DNA of 64,000 nucleotides from Xenophilus arseniciresistens (lineage in GTDB: Bacteria; Pseudomonadota; Gammaproteobacteria; Burkholderiales; Burkholderiaceae_C). The position numbers and the translations under genes were made by a program. The first letter of the stretch is position 1; every line of letters begins with the position of its first letter. Shown in pieces: positions 15,217-23,570 of the stretch. The stretch is from contig NZ_JAQIPB010000008.1 in the NCBI RefSeq assembly GCF_028023875.1, positions 62,001 through 126,000 on the forward strand, read 5' to 3'. Under the pieces are notes generated by a model. That model was not told the origin of the DNA and did no database searches. It worked only from the letters and a program-made list of their open reading frames with translations.

Positions 15217-16140
15217 ATGAGCACCAGCCCCACCTTTCCCATCGAACGCATCGACTTCGGCCGCGTGTCCGTCTACCGGGGCGCCAAGGGCGGCAAGTAC
15301 CCCGACGGCAACCAGGTGATGGTGCGCGGCAGCGACACGCTGGCGGCCTTCGACACGCCGCTGGTCGCCAACCACATCGGGCCCGACTTCGACGCCGCGC
15401 AGCTGGTGCTGATGGGCCATGTGCACGAAGACCACATGGCGGGCCTGCACCGGCTGCCGCATGCGCCCGTGCATGTGCACGAGGGCGACGTGGCGGCCGC
15501 GCGCAGCTGGGAAGGCATGCGCGCGGCCTTCGGCACCGAGCCCGCGCAGGCCGAGGAAACACTGGCGCGGCTGCAGCAGGAGTTCTTCTACGCGCCGCGC
15601 CCCGATGCGCTGAGCTACACCGATGGCGCATGCTGGGAGCTGGGGCAGTCCAGCGTGCGCGCCATCCACATGCCGGGCCACACCGCGGGCCATTGCGTGC
15701 TGCTGGTGGAGCCCGAAGGCGTGGCCTTCATCGGCGACATCGACCTGACCGGCTTCGGCCCCTACTACGGCGACGCCTGTTCCAACCTGGCCGAGTTCCG
15801 CCGCTCGCTGGCGCGGCTGCCGCAGATCGAGGCGCGGGTGTGGGTCACCTCGCACCACCGCGGCGTCTACACCGAGCGCGCGCATTTCCTGCGCGACCTG
15901 CAAGCCTATGTGGACACGCTGGCCGCGCGCGAGGCGCGGCTTGTGGGCTGGCTGCGGGAGCAGCCGCGCACCCTGGCCGAACTGGTGGCACTGCGCCTGC
16001 TCTACCCGCCGGGCTTCGACGCGCCCTGGGTGATCGCGGCCGAAGCCCGCACCATCGGCCAGCACCTGGACGAACTGCGGGCCGCCGGCCAGGTGCGATG
16101 CACGCCCGAGCCCGGCGGCGAGCGCTTCCACCTGGTCTGA
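15217..16140 (+). CDS. Metallo-beta-lactamase-fold hydrolase
   Basis: 307 aa from the ATG at 15217. The HVHEDHMAG motif (HxHxDH) near residue 68 supplies the first metal ligands, followed by HMPGHTAGH around 149-157, FIGDIDL (metal-bridging Asp) and TSHHRG (last His). The C-terminal 80 residues form a helical domain like those of glyoxalase II or lactonase relatives. It probably hydrolyses a thioester or lactone. It is divergent from the SDR gene, and a nitroreductase gene follows 113 bases later on the same strand. Confidence 0.88.
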   Translation: MSTSPTFPIERIDFGRVSVYRGAKGGKYPDGNQVMVRGSDTLAAFDTPLVANHIGPDFDAAQLVLMGHVHEDHMAGLHRLPHAPVHVHEGDVAAARSWEGMRAAFGTEPAQAEETLARLQQEFFYAPRPDALSYTDGACWELGQSSVRAIHMPGHTAGHCVLLVEPEGVAFIGDIDLTGFGPYYGDACSNLAEFRRSLARLPQIEARVWVTSHHRGVYTERAHFLRDLQAYVDTLAAREARLVGWLREQPRTLAELVALRLLYPPGFDAPWVIAAEARTIGQHLDELRAAGQVRCTPEPGGERFHLV

Positions 16141-16188
16141 ACATTCGGCTGACACCCCGCGGCACACGGGAAATGCTGCATTGCAATA

Positions 16189-16206
16189 GACTGCCGCGCG
16201 GCAGTC
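16189..16206. repeat. Perfect 18-bp palindrome
   Basis: GACTGCCGC is followed at once by its complement, with no spacer. It lies in the 113-base gap between the MBL-fold gene and the nitroreductase gene, 48 bases before the nitroreductase start. A dyad with no loop suits a protein-binding site better than a terminator, and no T-run follows. Confidence 0.5.
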
Positions 16207-16253
16207 ATCCCTGCATGCCTGCCTGTTCCCCGTTCCCCTGTTTTCACCGATCC

Positions 16254-16853
16254 ATGACCCGTCACGCCATCTCCCTGTTCACGCAACGCCGCACGCAATA
16301 CGCGCTGGGCAAGAACCTGCCCATCGCCGAATCCGAAGTGGACGCGCTGATCCGCGAAGCCATCCGCCTGGCGCCCTCCTCGTTCAACTCGCAGAGCTCG
16401 CGCGCCGTGATCCTGTTCGGCGCCGCGCACGAGAAGCTGTGGAACATCACGCGCGAGACGCTGCGCCCCATGGTGCCGGCCGACGCCTTCGCCGCCACCG
16501 ACGCCAAGATGAATGCCTTCGCGGCCGGCGCCGGCACGGTGCTGTTCTACGAAGACCAGGACACGATCAAGGAGCTGCAGCAGAAGTACGCGCTGTATGC
16601 CGACAACTTCCCCGTCTTCTCGGAGCACTCGGCCGGCATGGCGCAGTTCGCCGTCTGGACCGCGCTGGCCGAAGCCGGCATCGGCGCCAGCCTGCAGCAC
16701 TACGCACCGCTGATCGACGCCGAGGTGGCCCGCACCTGGGAGGTGCCGGCCAGCTGGAAGCTGCGCGCGCAAATGCCTTTCGGCTCCAACGAGAAGGCTT
16801 TCGGCGAGAAGACTTTCATCGCCGACGAAGTGCGCTTCAAGACGGTGCGCTGA
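16254..16853 (+). CDS. Nitroreductase-family flavoprotein
   Basis: 199 aa, a typical small nitroreductase. The N-terminal MTRHAISLFTQRRTQYALGK supplies the family's R-R-(S/T) FMN phosphate contacts, LAPSSFNSQSSRAV is the canonical second FMN loop, and AVWTALAEAGIGASLQHYAP is the central helix. The C-terminal EVPASWKLRAQMPFGS region is also typical. It is expected to be a homodimer that uses NAD(P)H and FMN to reduce nitroaromatic, quinone or enone substrates. It is best compared with HadB/YdfN-like fatty-acid-responsive members, but the substrate is not known. Confidence 0.9.
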   Translation: MTRHAISLFTQRRTQYALGKNLPIAESEVDALIREAIRLAPSSFNSQSSRAVILFGAAHEKLWNITRETLRPMVPADAFAATDAKMNAFAAGAGTVLFYEDQDTIKELQQKYALYADNFPVFSEHSAGMAQFAVWTALAEAGIGASLQHYAPLIDAEVARTWEVPASWKLRAQMPFGSNEKAFGEKTFIADEVRFKTVR

Positions 16854-17010
16854 GGGAGTTCGCCCCGGGGGGAGCGCGCCCCGGGTCTTGTGGATGAGCA
16901 AACGTGACGCGCCGATGCGCGGGCTCGCGGGTGTCGCCAAACCTACATGTGGGATGGCTATAAACCGCCGCAACCCGCTCGCCGGCCCCTCATCCATCCG
17001 CAAGATTCTC

Positions 17011-19788
17011 ATGATGCACACCGCGTCAAGGCCGCTCTGGCAACCTGCAACCTTGATCCTCGCGGCGGCGCTCGCGCTGAGCGCGTGCGGCGGCGGAGGC
17101 AACGGCGGCGCTGTCTTCCCCTTCCTGCCCTCGCCACCGACCGACGGCACCCAGCCGCCCGTCGTGCAACCGCCGGTGCCTGCGCCGACTTGCGCCGTCG
17201 CCATTCCCGCCGATGCGCCCCTCACGGCCATCCCCGAGATCCAGGGCACGGGCGACAGGAGCCCGATGGCCGACCAGACGGCCGCGACCGTGCGCGGCGT
17301 CGTCGTCGGCGACTTCCAGGCCATCCCCAACGGCGACACGAGGCTCAATGGCTTCTTCGTGCAATCGCTGGTGCCCGATGCGGACCCGCTGAGCTCCGAA
17401 GGCCTCTTCGTCTACGCGCCCTCCAACGCCACGCGCGTCAAGGTGGGCGACTACGTTCAGGTCTCGGGCGCGGTCACCGAATACGGACAGACGGCAGGCG
17501 CGAATGCCAAGCCCGACAGCCTCACCCAGATCGCAGGCACGGTCGACAAGCCCGTGGCCGTCACCGTGTGCGGCTCCGACATTCCGATGGCGGCGACGGC
17601 CATCACGCTGCCGGTCGAAAGCGAAACCACGCTCGAGCGCTACGAAGGCATGCTGGTCGAGATCGCGCAGCCGCTGGCCGTCTCGGAGCTGTTCGAGTTG
17701 GGCCGCTATGGCCAGATGGTGCTGGCACTGAACGGCCGCCAGTTCAACCCCACCAACGGCAACGCCGCTGCCACGCATGCGCAGAATCTTCTGGCCCGCA
17801 TCGTGCTCGACGATGGCAATTCGCGGCAGAACCCCAACCCCATTCCCTACCTGAGCAGCGCAGACACCCACGGCACGCGCCGCATGGGCGACATGACGCA
17901 GAAGGTGCGCGGCATCCTGAGCCACAACTTCGCGGCCTACCGCATCCAGCCCACCGAAGAAAGCACCTTCGTGCAGGCCAACCCGCGCCCGGACACCGCG
18001 CCCGCGGTGGGCGGCACGCTGAAGGTGGCCAGCCTGAACGTGCTGAACTACTTCACCACCTTCCAGGACGGCACCACCGCCGCCGGCCAGACGGGCCAGG
18101 GCTGCACCTTGGGCAGCGGCGCGCCCAGCGCAGGCAACTGCCGCGGCGCCAACAACCGCACCGAGTTCGACCGCCAGCAGGCCAAGATCGTCGCTGCCAT
18201 CGCGGGGCTGGATGCCGATGTGATCGGCCTGATGGAAATCCAGAACACCGATGTGGCGACCGACAACCTCGTGGCGGCGCTCAACGCCAGGCTGGGTGCG
18301 GGCACCTATGACTCGGTGCGCAGCGGCAGCTTCGGCACCGACGCCATCAAGGTCGACATCCTCTACAAGCCGGCCAGGGTGCAACGCGTGGGTGGCCTGG
18401 TGTTCCCCACCGGCACCGACCTGACGGACTACGTGGCACCCAGCGGCCGGCCGCCGCTGGCGCAACGCTTTGCCGTCGTGGGCAACAACGGCGGCTTCTG
18501 GTTCGTCGTCAACCATTTCAAGAGCAAGGGCAGTTGCCCGAGCACGGGTGACGTCGACCAGGGCCAGGGCTGCTTCAACCTGGCGCGCACCCAGCAGGCC
18601 ACGGCGCTGAGCAGCTTCGTCGACAAGCTCAAGGCCCAGGGCGAATCCGACGTGCTGATGATGGGCGACTTCAACAGCTACCTGCTCGAGGACCCGACCC
18701 GGGTGTTCGAAGCGGCCGGCCACGAAAGCCTGCTCAAGCGCCTGCCCGCCAACGACCGCTACACCTATGTGTTCGGCGGCGAAACCGGCTCGCTGGACCA
18801 TGCCTATGCCTCGGCCTCGCTGGCCGGGCAGGTCTCGGGCGTGGGCGTGTGGCACATCAACGCCGACGAGCCGACGGCCATTGACTACAACACCGACTTC
18901 ACGACCGACGACCGCTACGCACCCACGCCGTTCCGCGCCTCGGACCACGACCCGGTGCAGGTGGGCCTGAATCTGGCGGCCGACGCCGCGGTGACGCAGC
19001 CCATCCTTGGCGGCACCATCCCCGCGACCGCGCGCGCTGGTGAAAGCTATGTCGTGACGATTTCAGACGCCCAGCCCGGCGGTACCGCCACGCTGACTTC
19101 GCTGTCGGTCGACTGGGGCGACGGCAGTGCCCCCACCGCCGCAACGGGGCCCGGCACGGTGGCACACACCTACACGGCCGAAGGCAGCTTCAACGTCGTG
19201 ATCACGCTGACGAACTCCGCGGGCCAGACCGCCACGCAATCCGGCACGGTCGCCGTGAGCCGCATCGTGGTCATCCCGCCCGGCGCGCCGGACCTGTTCT
19301 TCAGCGAGTACGTGGAAGGCAGCTCGAGCAACAAGGCGATCGAGCTGTACAACCCGACCAGTGCGACCCTGGACCTGAGCCTGTACGCCGTGAAGCTGTA
19401 CTCCAACGGTGCCAGCACGCCCACCAACACGCAGGCGCTGAGCGGCACGCTGGCACCGCGCGCCACGCTGGTGCTGGCCAACAGCAACGCCACGGCAGCG
19501 TTCAAGCCCGCAGGCACGATCACCAGCAGCGTGGTGAACTACAACGGCGACGACGCGCTGACCCTCGAAAAATCAGGCAACGTGATCGACCGCATCGGCC
19601 AGGTCGGCTTCGACCCGGGCACCGAATGGAAGAGCGGCAGCGTGGGCACGCTGGACCAGACGCTGCGCCGCAAGAGCGGCATTCAGGCGGGCGACCCGAA
19701 CCCGCTGCAGCCCTTCGACCCCGCGCTGCAGTGGGACGTGCTGCCCCTCAACACCTCGGACGGCCTGGGCTCGCACACGACGAACTGA
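17011..19788 (+). CDS. Secreted nuclease lipoprotein (ExeM/NucH-like, EEP + PKD + LTD)
   Basis: 925 aa from the ATG at 17011 (a second ATG follows at once). A lipoprotein signal peptide ends in LALSAC with a lipid-binding Cys and a glycine-rich spacer. The first third is an OB-like region (MADQTAATVRGVVVGDFQAI). The middle is an endonuclease/exonuclease/phosphatase domain: LKVASLNVLNYF, DADVIGLMEIQN (catalytic Glu), MMGDFNSYL and SDHDPVQVGL. Then come a PKD domain (SLSVDWGDGSAPT) and a C-terminal lamin-tail domain (FFSEYVEGSSSNKAIELYNP). It probably degrades extracellular DNA for nutrients or biofilm turnover. A strong terminator follows 10 bases after the stop. Confidence 0.92.
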   Translation: MMHTASRPLWQPATLILAAALALSACGGGGNGGAVFPFLPSPPTDGTQPPVVQPPVPAPTCAVAIPADAPLTAIPEIQGTGDRSPMADQTAATVRGVVVGDFQAIPNGDTRLNGFFVQSLVPDADPLSSEGLFVYAPSNATRVKVGDYVQVSGAVTEYGQTAGANAKPDSLTQIAGTVDKPVAVTVCGSDIPMAATAITLPVESETTLERYEGMLVEIAQPLAVSELFELGRYGQMVLALNGRQFNPTNGNAAATHAQNLLARIVLDDGNSRQNPNPIPYLSSADTHGTRRMGDMTQKVRGILSHNFAAYRIQPTEESTFVQANPRPDTAPAVGGTLKVASLNVLNYFTTFQDGTTAAGQTGQGCTLGSGAPSAGNCRGANNRTEFDRQQAKIVAAIAGLDADVIGLMEIQNTDVATDNLVAALNARLGAGTYDSVRSGSFGTDAIKVDILYKPARVQRVGGLVFPTGTDLTDYVAPSGRPPLAQRFAVVGNNGGFWFVVNHFKSKGSCPSTGDVDQGQGCFNLARTQQATALSSFVDKLKAQGESDVLMMGDFNSYLLEDPTRVFEAAGHESLLKRLPANDRYTYVFGGETGSLDHAYASASLAGQVSGVGVWHINADEPTAIDYNTDFTTDDRYAPTPFRASDHDPVQVGLNLAADAAVTQPILGGTIPATARAGESYVVTISDAQPGGTATLTSLSVDWGDGSAPTAATGPGTVAHTYTAEGSFNVVITLTNSAGQTATQSGTVAVSRIVVIPPGAPDLFFSEYVEGSSSNKAIELYNPTSATLDLSLYAVKLYSNGASTPTNTQALSGTLAPRATLVLANSNATAAFKPAGTITSSVVNYNGDDALTLEKSGNVIDRIGQVGFDPGTEWKSGSVGTLDQTLRRKSGIQAGDPNPLQPFDPALQWDVLPLNTSDGLGSHTTN

Positions 19789-19798
19789 TTGACCCCCG

Positions 19799-19829
19799 GC
19801 CGGCCAAGCTTCTGCCTGGCCGGCTTTTT
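19799..19829 (+). terminator. Rho-independent terminator after the nuclease gene
   Basis: An 8-bp stem, GCCGGCCA at 19799-19806 with TGGCCGGC at 19817-19824, has a 10-base loop and is followed by TTTTT. It ends the plus-strand nuclease gene and separates it from the convergent oxidase gene. Confidence 0.9.
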
Positions 19830-19840
19830 CTATTCAAGGC

Positions 19841-21718
19841 TCAAACCCGCGGGCTGAAGCCGTCCGCGCTCCAGTCCTCGCTGCCCACACCATGGTGGGT
19901 GAAGAACAGGCCTTCGGGGTCGTACTGCCGCTTGACGGCCCGCAGCCGCGCATAGTTCGCGCCCCAGAAGGCCTGCTGCCAGTCGGCCTGAAAGTAATTG
20001 CTCTCGGCCACATAGGCCGCGTGCGCGGGCAGCACGCGCCGTAGTTCGGCCATGGCCTGGTCGATCATCTGCGCCTGGCGACGCGCCCGCGCCTCGTCGG
20101 GCTCGCGGCCTGCCACGCCGGGATAGGCCGGCGGCCCTTCGGCGCCCAGAATGGCCAGCGCAAAGGCATCGAGCACTGCCGGGTTCATGGCCGTGTCGCG
20201 CGCAGCGTCCACCACCTCGGCCGATGCGCCTGCGAGGCCCTTGTTCAGGTGCAGCGAAACGGGCCAGTGGCGCGTGGCCGCGAAAAGTGCGTCGCCCAAG
20301 GCTTCACGCCGGTCGGCCTGCAACAGGGCCGCGGGCAGCCAGGCCGATTCGTAGCCGTGCAGCACCTGCCCGGCCTGCGCTTCATCGCCAGACCAGTAGA
20401 CATTGGTTGCAGGCGCATCGGGCCGCGAGTCTTGTCGCATGAAGCCCAGCATGCGCTTGGCCCAGGTGGGTGCCCAGAACTCGCGCGCCGCGACAGTGAT
20501 GACGGACAGCGCGCCGTAGTCCACCTCGAAGTCCTCGGGCTGGCCCGCAAGCGCTTCGCGAAAGGGCTGCCACACGGCCTGCGCCTCGCGCCGCGTGAGC
20601 CCCTGAAACACCATCGAGACCTGAAGCGTGTGATCGCGCCTTAAGCGGATCTGTTCGCCCCAGTGCGCATCGAGCAAGGCCTGGTGGCAAAAATCCAGCG
20701 TGAGCCCGATCAACTGCCGAAACGCCGCCGCCGACTTGGCCTTGACCGTGAAGTTCACGGCGCCGAAGGTCTCGGGCAGCGGATGCACGCGCAGCGTGAG
20801 CCGCGTGACGATGCCCAGACTGCCGCCGCCACCACCCTTGAGGCCCCAGAACAGCTCAGGCTGCGTGCAGGTATTGGCGATGCGCACCTGCCCATCGGCG
20901 GTGACCACCTCGGCTTCGAGCAAGCTGGCCGAGGCCAAACCATAGCGCCTGGAAAAACTGCCGAAACCGCCGCTGTTCACCAGCCCGGCCACGCCCACCG
21001 TCATACAGCCGCCCCCCTGCACATAGCCACCCGCCTGCGTGCTCACGGCGTCGTAGGCCTGCGCCCAGAGCGCGCCCGCGCCAATGGACACCGCGCGCTG
21101 CGGCGCCACGCGGCCCGCGCAGCCCTGGGGCACGAAGGCTTCGTGCATCGCGATCTCTCGCATGCCGCGCATCCACACCAGCAGCGAATCGGGCGCGTTG
21201 GAGGTGCCCTGATAGCTGTGGCCGCCGCCCTTGACCACCAGCCGCAGCCGGTGCGTGCGCGCGAAGTTCACGGCCGCCACCACATCGGCCGTTTCGCGCG
21301 CCGCCACGGCATAGGCGCTGGGCGAAGAGGTCCAGGCATTCGCCCATCCCAGCGTTTGCGTGAGCGCCGCATGGTCGCTGATGAAGTACGGGTTTTTCAG
21401 CGACTGGAACAGCTGCTCGCAGGCCGCGATTGGGGCAGCCGCAGATGCAGCGCGGCAGGCCGCGAATGGCGAGGCAAGCGCCTGCAGCCGCCCGCCGACC
21501 TGTTGGCCCAGCTGCTGCCACCGGGCTTCGGAAGGCCAGTCGGCGTCGCCGGGCCGTACGCGCGGGCGCAGCCGCGACGCGGGCGCGGCGGCCGGGCTCT
21601 GGCTCCACGCAGCGGCGGGCAGCAGCGCGGCCAAGGGCCATGCCGCTGCGGCCTGCAGCAACTGCCGCCGGCGCGCGCCCTGAGGCAAATGGTCGGCGAC
21701 GCGGCGCTCGTCAGCCAC
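19841..21718 (-). CDS. Secreted FAD-linked oxidase (berberine-bridge/PCMH type)
   Basis: 625 aa from a GTG at 21718, which starts 8 bases after the GST stop. The N-terminus RRRQLLQAAAAWPLAALLP resembles a Tat signal with its twin arginines, as expected for a flavoprotein folded before export. The FAD domain has RLVVKGGGHSYQG (PCMH histidine loop) and GVAGLVNSGGFGSFSRRYGL, and the C-terminus NYFQADWQQAFWGANYARLR is the BBE motif. The usual Cys that also holds FAD appears to be replaced or placed elsewhere; I see GGGCMTVG. It probably oxidises an alcohol, sugar or aromatic substrate in the periplasm. The start choice is fair rather than certain. Confidence 0.85.
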   Translation of the reverse strand: MADERRVADHLPQGARRRQLLQAAAAWPLAALLPAAAWSQSPAAAPASRLRPRVRPGDADWPSEARWQQLGQQVGGRLQALASPFAACRAASAAAPIAACEQLFQSLKNPYFISDHAALTQTLGWANAWTSSPSAYAVAARETADVVAAVNFARTHRLRLVVKGGGHSYQGTSNAPDSLLVWMRGMREIAMHEAFVPQGCAGRVAPQRAVSIGAGALWAQAYDAVSTQAGGYVQGGGCMTVGVAGLVNSGGFGSFSRRYGLASASLLEAEVVTADGQVRIANTCTQPELFWGLKGGGGGSLGIVTRLTLRVHPLPETFGAVNFTVKAKSAAAFRQLIGLTLDFCHQALLDAHWGEQIRLRRDHTLQVSMVFQGLTRREAQAVWQPFREALAGQPEDFEVDYGALSVITVAAREFWAPTWAKRMLGFMRQDSRPDAPATNVYWSGDEAQAGQVLHGYESAWLPAALLQADRREALGDALFAATRHWPVSLHLNKGLAGASAEVVDAARDTAMNPAVLDAFALAILGAEGPPAYPGVAGREPDEARARRQAQMIDQAMAELRRVLPAHAAYVAESNYFQADWQQAFWGANYARLRAVKRQYDPEGLFFTHHGVGSEDWSADGFSPRV

Positions 21719-21726
21719 GGCCGGCT

Positions 21727-22677
21727 TCAGCCTTCGGCCGGGCGCAGCACATAGCCCACGCGCGGGAAGTGCACATGCACCGTGCCCGTGGCCTCGCCGC
21801 CCCCTCCGATCATGCGCGCCAGCGTGTAGTGCGTGCGCGTGGCGGCCACCAACGTGCCGGCCGTCTCTTCGAGGCCGAAGCTCTCGGCCCGCACCGTCAC
21901 GGCGCTGCCCAGGGCGATGCCATGCTCGTCCTGGAAGGTGCTGTCGGCCAGCAGCGTGTGCGGCTTGGCGGCCCGGGCTGCTGCCAGCGCGTCGGCGGCC
22001 GTGATCTTGGCAGGGCTGCCATGGCCGATGGCCTTGATGCGGTCCATCCAGTCCAGCACCGCCGGCGTGAGCTGGAGGATGTTCTTGACGGCGTGGATGC
22101 GCTGCGTGTACCAGAGGCTGTGGTAGGCCGAGAAGTCGGCGATGCAGGGCGCCTCGCCCAGCAGGAAGGGCCGGTCGTCGAGCATGTCCGACAGGCGCCG
22201 CAGGTACGACTTGTAGGCCGCGGCGGCATCGGCCGGGCGCAGGCGGGTCATGTTGCCCGCGCTCATCTTGCCGCGGTCTTCGCCGAAGGCCTTGGCGGCT
22301 TCGGGCGGCGCATTGGCAAAGACCTCGGCCGCGCCGCGCGGCTGCAGGTTGTGGGCCATGGCGGCCCAGAACAGCGTGCTGTCGGCCCACTGCGCGAGGA
22401 TGCGCGACAGGCCCTTTTCAGGCTCGGGGTAGATCGAGGGCTCGGGTTGCAGATGCTCCAGCACGTCGGCGATCAGCGCCGTGTCGCAGTAGATGTCGGC
22501 GCCGATCTGCAGCACCGGCGTGCGCCTGTAGCCGCCCGTGAGCGCCAGCAGGTCGGGCTTGGGCATGATGGCCGGGATGATGACCGACTGCCACGGCAGC
22601 TTCTTGTAGCCCAGCAGGAGGCGTGTCTTCTCGGAAAAGGGCGAGCTGGCGTAGTGGTGAAGGATCAGGTCGGGCAT
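21727..22677 (-). CDS. Glutathione S-transferase-family protein with C-terminal extension
   Basis: 316 aa. Residues 1-80 form the thioredoxin-like GSH domain (LILHHYASSPFSEKTRLLLG, TPVLQIGADIYCDTALIADV). An all-helical C-terminal domain contains PFLLGEAPCIADFSAYHSLW. A further beta-rich piece of about 85 residues (DEHGIALGSAVTVRAESFGL and on) goes beyond ordinary GSTs of about 210-230 aa and may be an extra substrate module. It lies directly downstream of a DUF899 gene and upstream of the FAD oxidase in the same direction. Its role is unknown; detoxification is the usual guess. Confidence 0.88.
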   Translation of the reverse strand: MPDLILHHYASSPFSEKTRLLLGYKKLPWQSVIIPAIMPKPDLLALTGGYRRTPVLQIGADIYCDTALIADVLEHLQPEPSIYPEPEKGLSRILAQWADSTLFWAAMAHNLQPRGAAEVFANAPPEAAKAFGEDRGKMSAGNMTRLRPADAAAAYKSYLRRLSDMLDDRPFLLGEAPCIADFSAYHSLWYTQRIHAVKNILQLTPAVLDWMDRIKAIGHGSPAKITAADALAAARAAKPHTLLADSTFQDEHGIALGSAVTVRAESFGLEETAGTLVAATRTHYTLARMIGGGGEATGTVHVHFPRVGYVLRPAEG

Positions 22678-22781
22678 GGCTTCATCGGGTGAAAGGGCCG
22701 TGGGGCGCAGCGCCCGGCCCTTGTGGGCCGCGCGCGCACGCGCACCCTAACCTGTCCTGCGCCGCAGCGCCAGTCGGCGGA

Positions 22782-23489
22782 TCAATCTTCGCCGTAGGAG
22801 AGTTTGGGATACCAGTCGGTGCCGCGGCCGCCGGGCGTGAGATCGAGGATGTTCCACAACGGCATGGGGTCGGGGGCGCCGCGCGGGTCCTGGCCCGGAT
22901 CCTGGGTGCCGCCGAGCTCGGACGCCCAGAAGTGCGAGACCTCGCCGCCGCGCCTGACCCACACGTCCAGGGCCGGCCATTCGCTGCCGTCGGGCGCCAG
23001 GCCCCGGTAGTCGCGCGCGAAGTCGTCGCCCACGGTCTGGAAGAAGCGCAGGTTGCGCCAGCCGCGCTCGCGCGCGAAGGCCATCTGGCGCGAGACGGGC
23101 GAACGCCCCAGCACGGCCACCGCCACGCGCTGCGTCAGGTCGCGCGCGGGCCCGTCGAGTGCGCCGAGGAAGGAAGTGCACATGGGGCAAGGCCGCTCGC
23201 GTTGCGGACCGTACATCCAGAAATAGCTGACCAGGGTGTCGTGCGGGCCGAACAGATCGGCCAGGCCCAGCTCGCGGCCCTGTTCGTCGATGAAGCGATA
23301 GTCCGGGGGCGGCGCGCCGCCCTGCGGCAGGGCGCGGCGCATCTGCGCCACGCGCTCGATGTGGCGGCGCAGTTCGATTTCCTCGGCCAGCAGGGCCACA
23401 CGGGCTTCACGGTAGGCGGCGCTGTCGTTCGGGTAGGGCTGGGCCACTTCCCGCGCCAGGGCCTTGGCGTCACGCAATGGTTGCGACAT
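22782..23489 (-). CDS. DUF899-family thioredoxin-like protein
   Basis: 235 aa from the ATG at 23489 with GGAG upstream. The DUF899 pattern is clear: a helical N-terminus, RFIDEQGRELGLADLFGPHD, a thioredoxin-like centre LVSYFWMYGPQRERPCPMCT with a CPMC motif, and the ending WNILDLTPGGRGTD. These proteins have a peroxiredoxin-like fold, but no reaction is firmly known. It lies between aidB and the GST gene on the same strand. Confidence 0.9.
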   Translation of the reverse strand: MSQPLRDAKALAREVAQPYPNDSAAYREARVALLAEEIELRRHIERVAQMRRALPQGGAPPPDYRFIDEQGRELGLADLFGPHDTLVSYFWMYGPQRERPCPMCTSFLGALDGPARDLTQRVAVAVLGRSPVSRQMAFARERGWRNLRFFQTVGDDFARDYRGLAPDGSEWPALDVWVRRGGEVSHFWASELGGTQDPGQDPRGAPDPMPLWNILDLTPGGRGTDWYPKLSYGED

Positions 23490-23570
23490 GGCAGGCTCTC
23501 CGCTTGAATGGAGCGCCCACCCTGCCAGAGCGCAGCGCGGCACCGCGTCAGACGGCGCCTTGCCTGGCCC

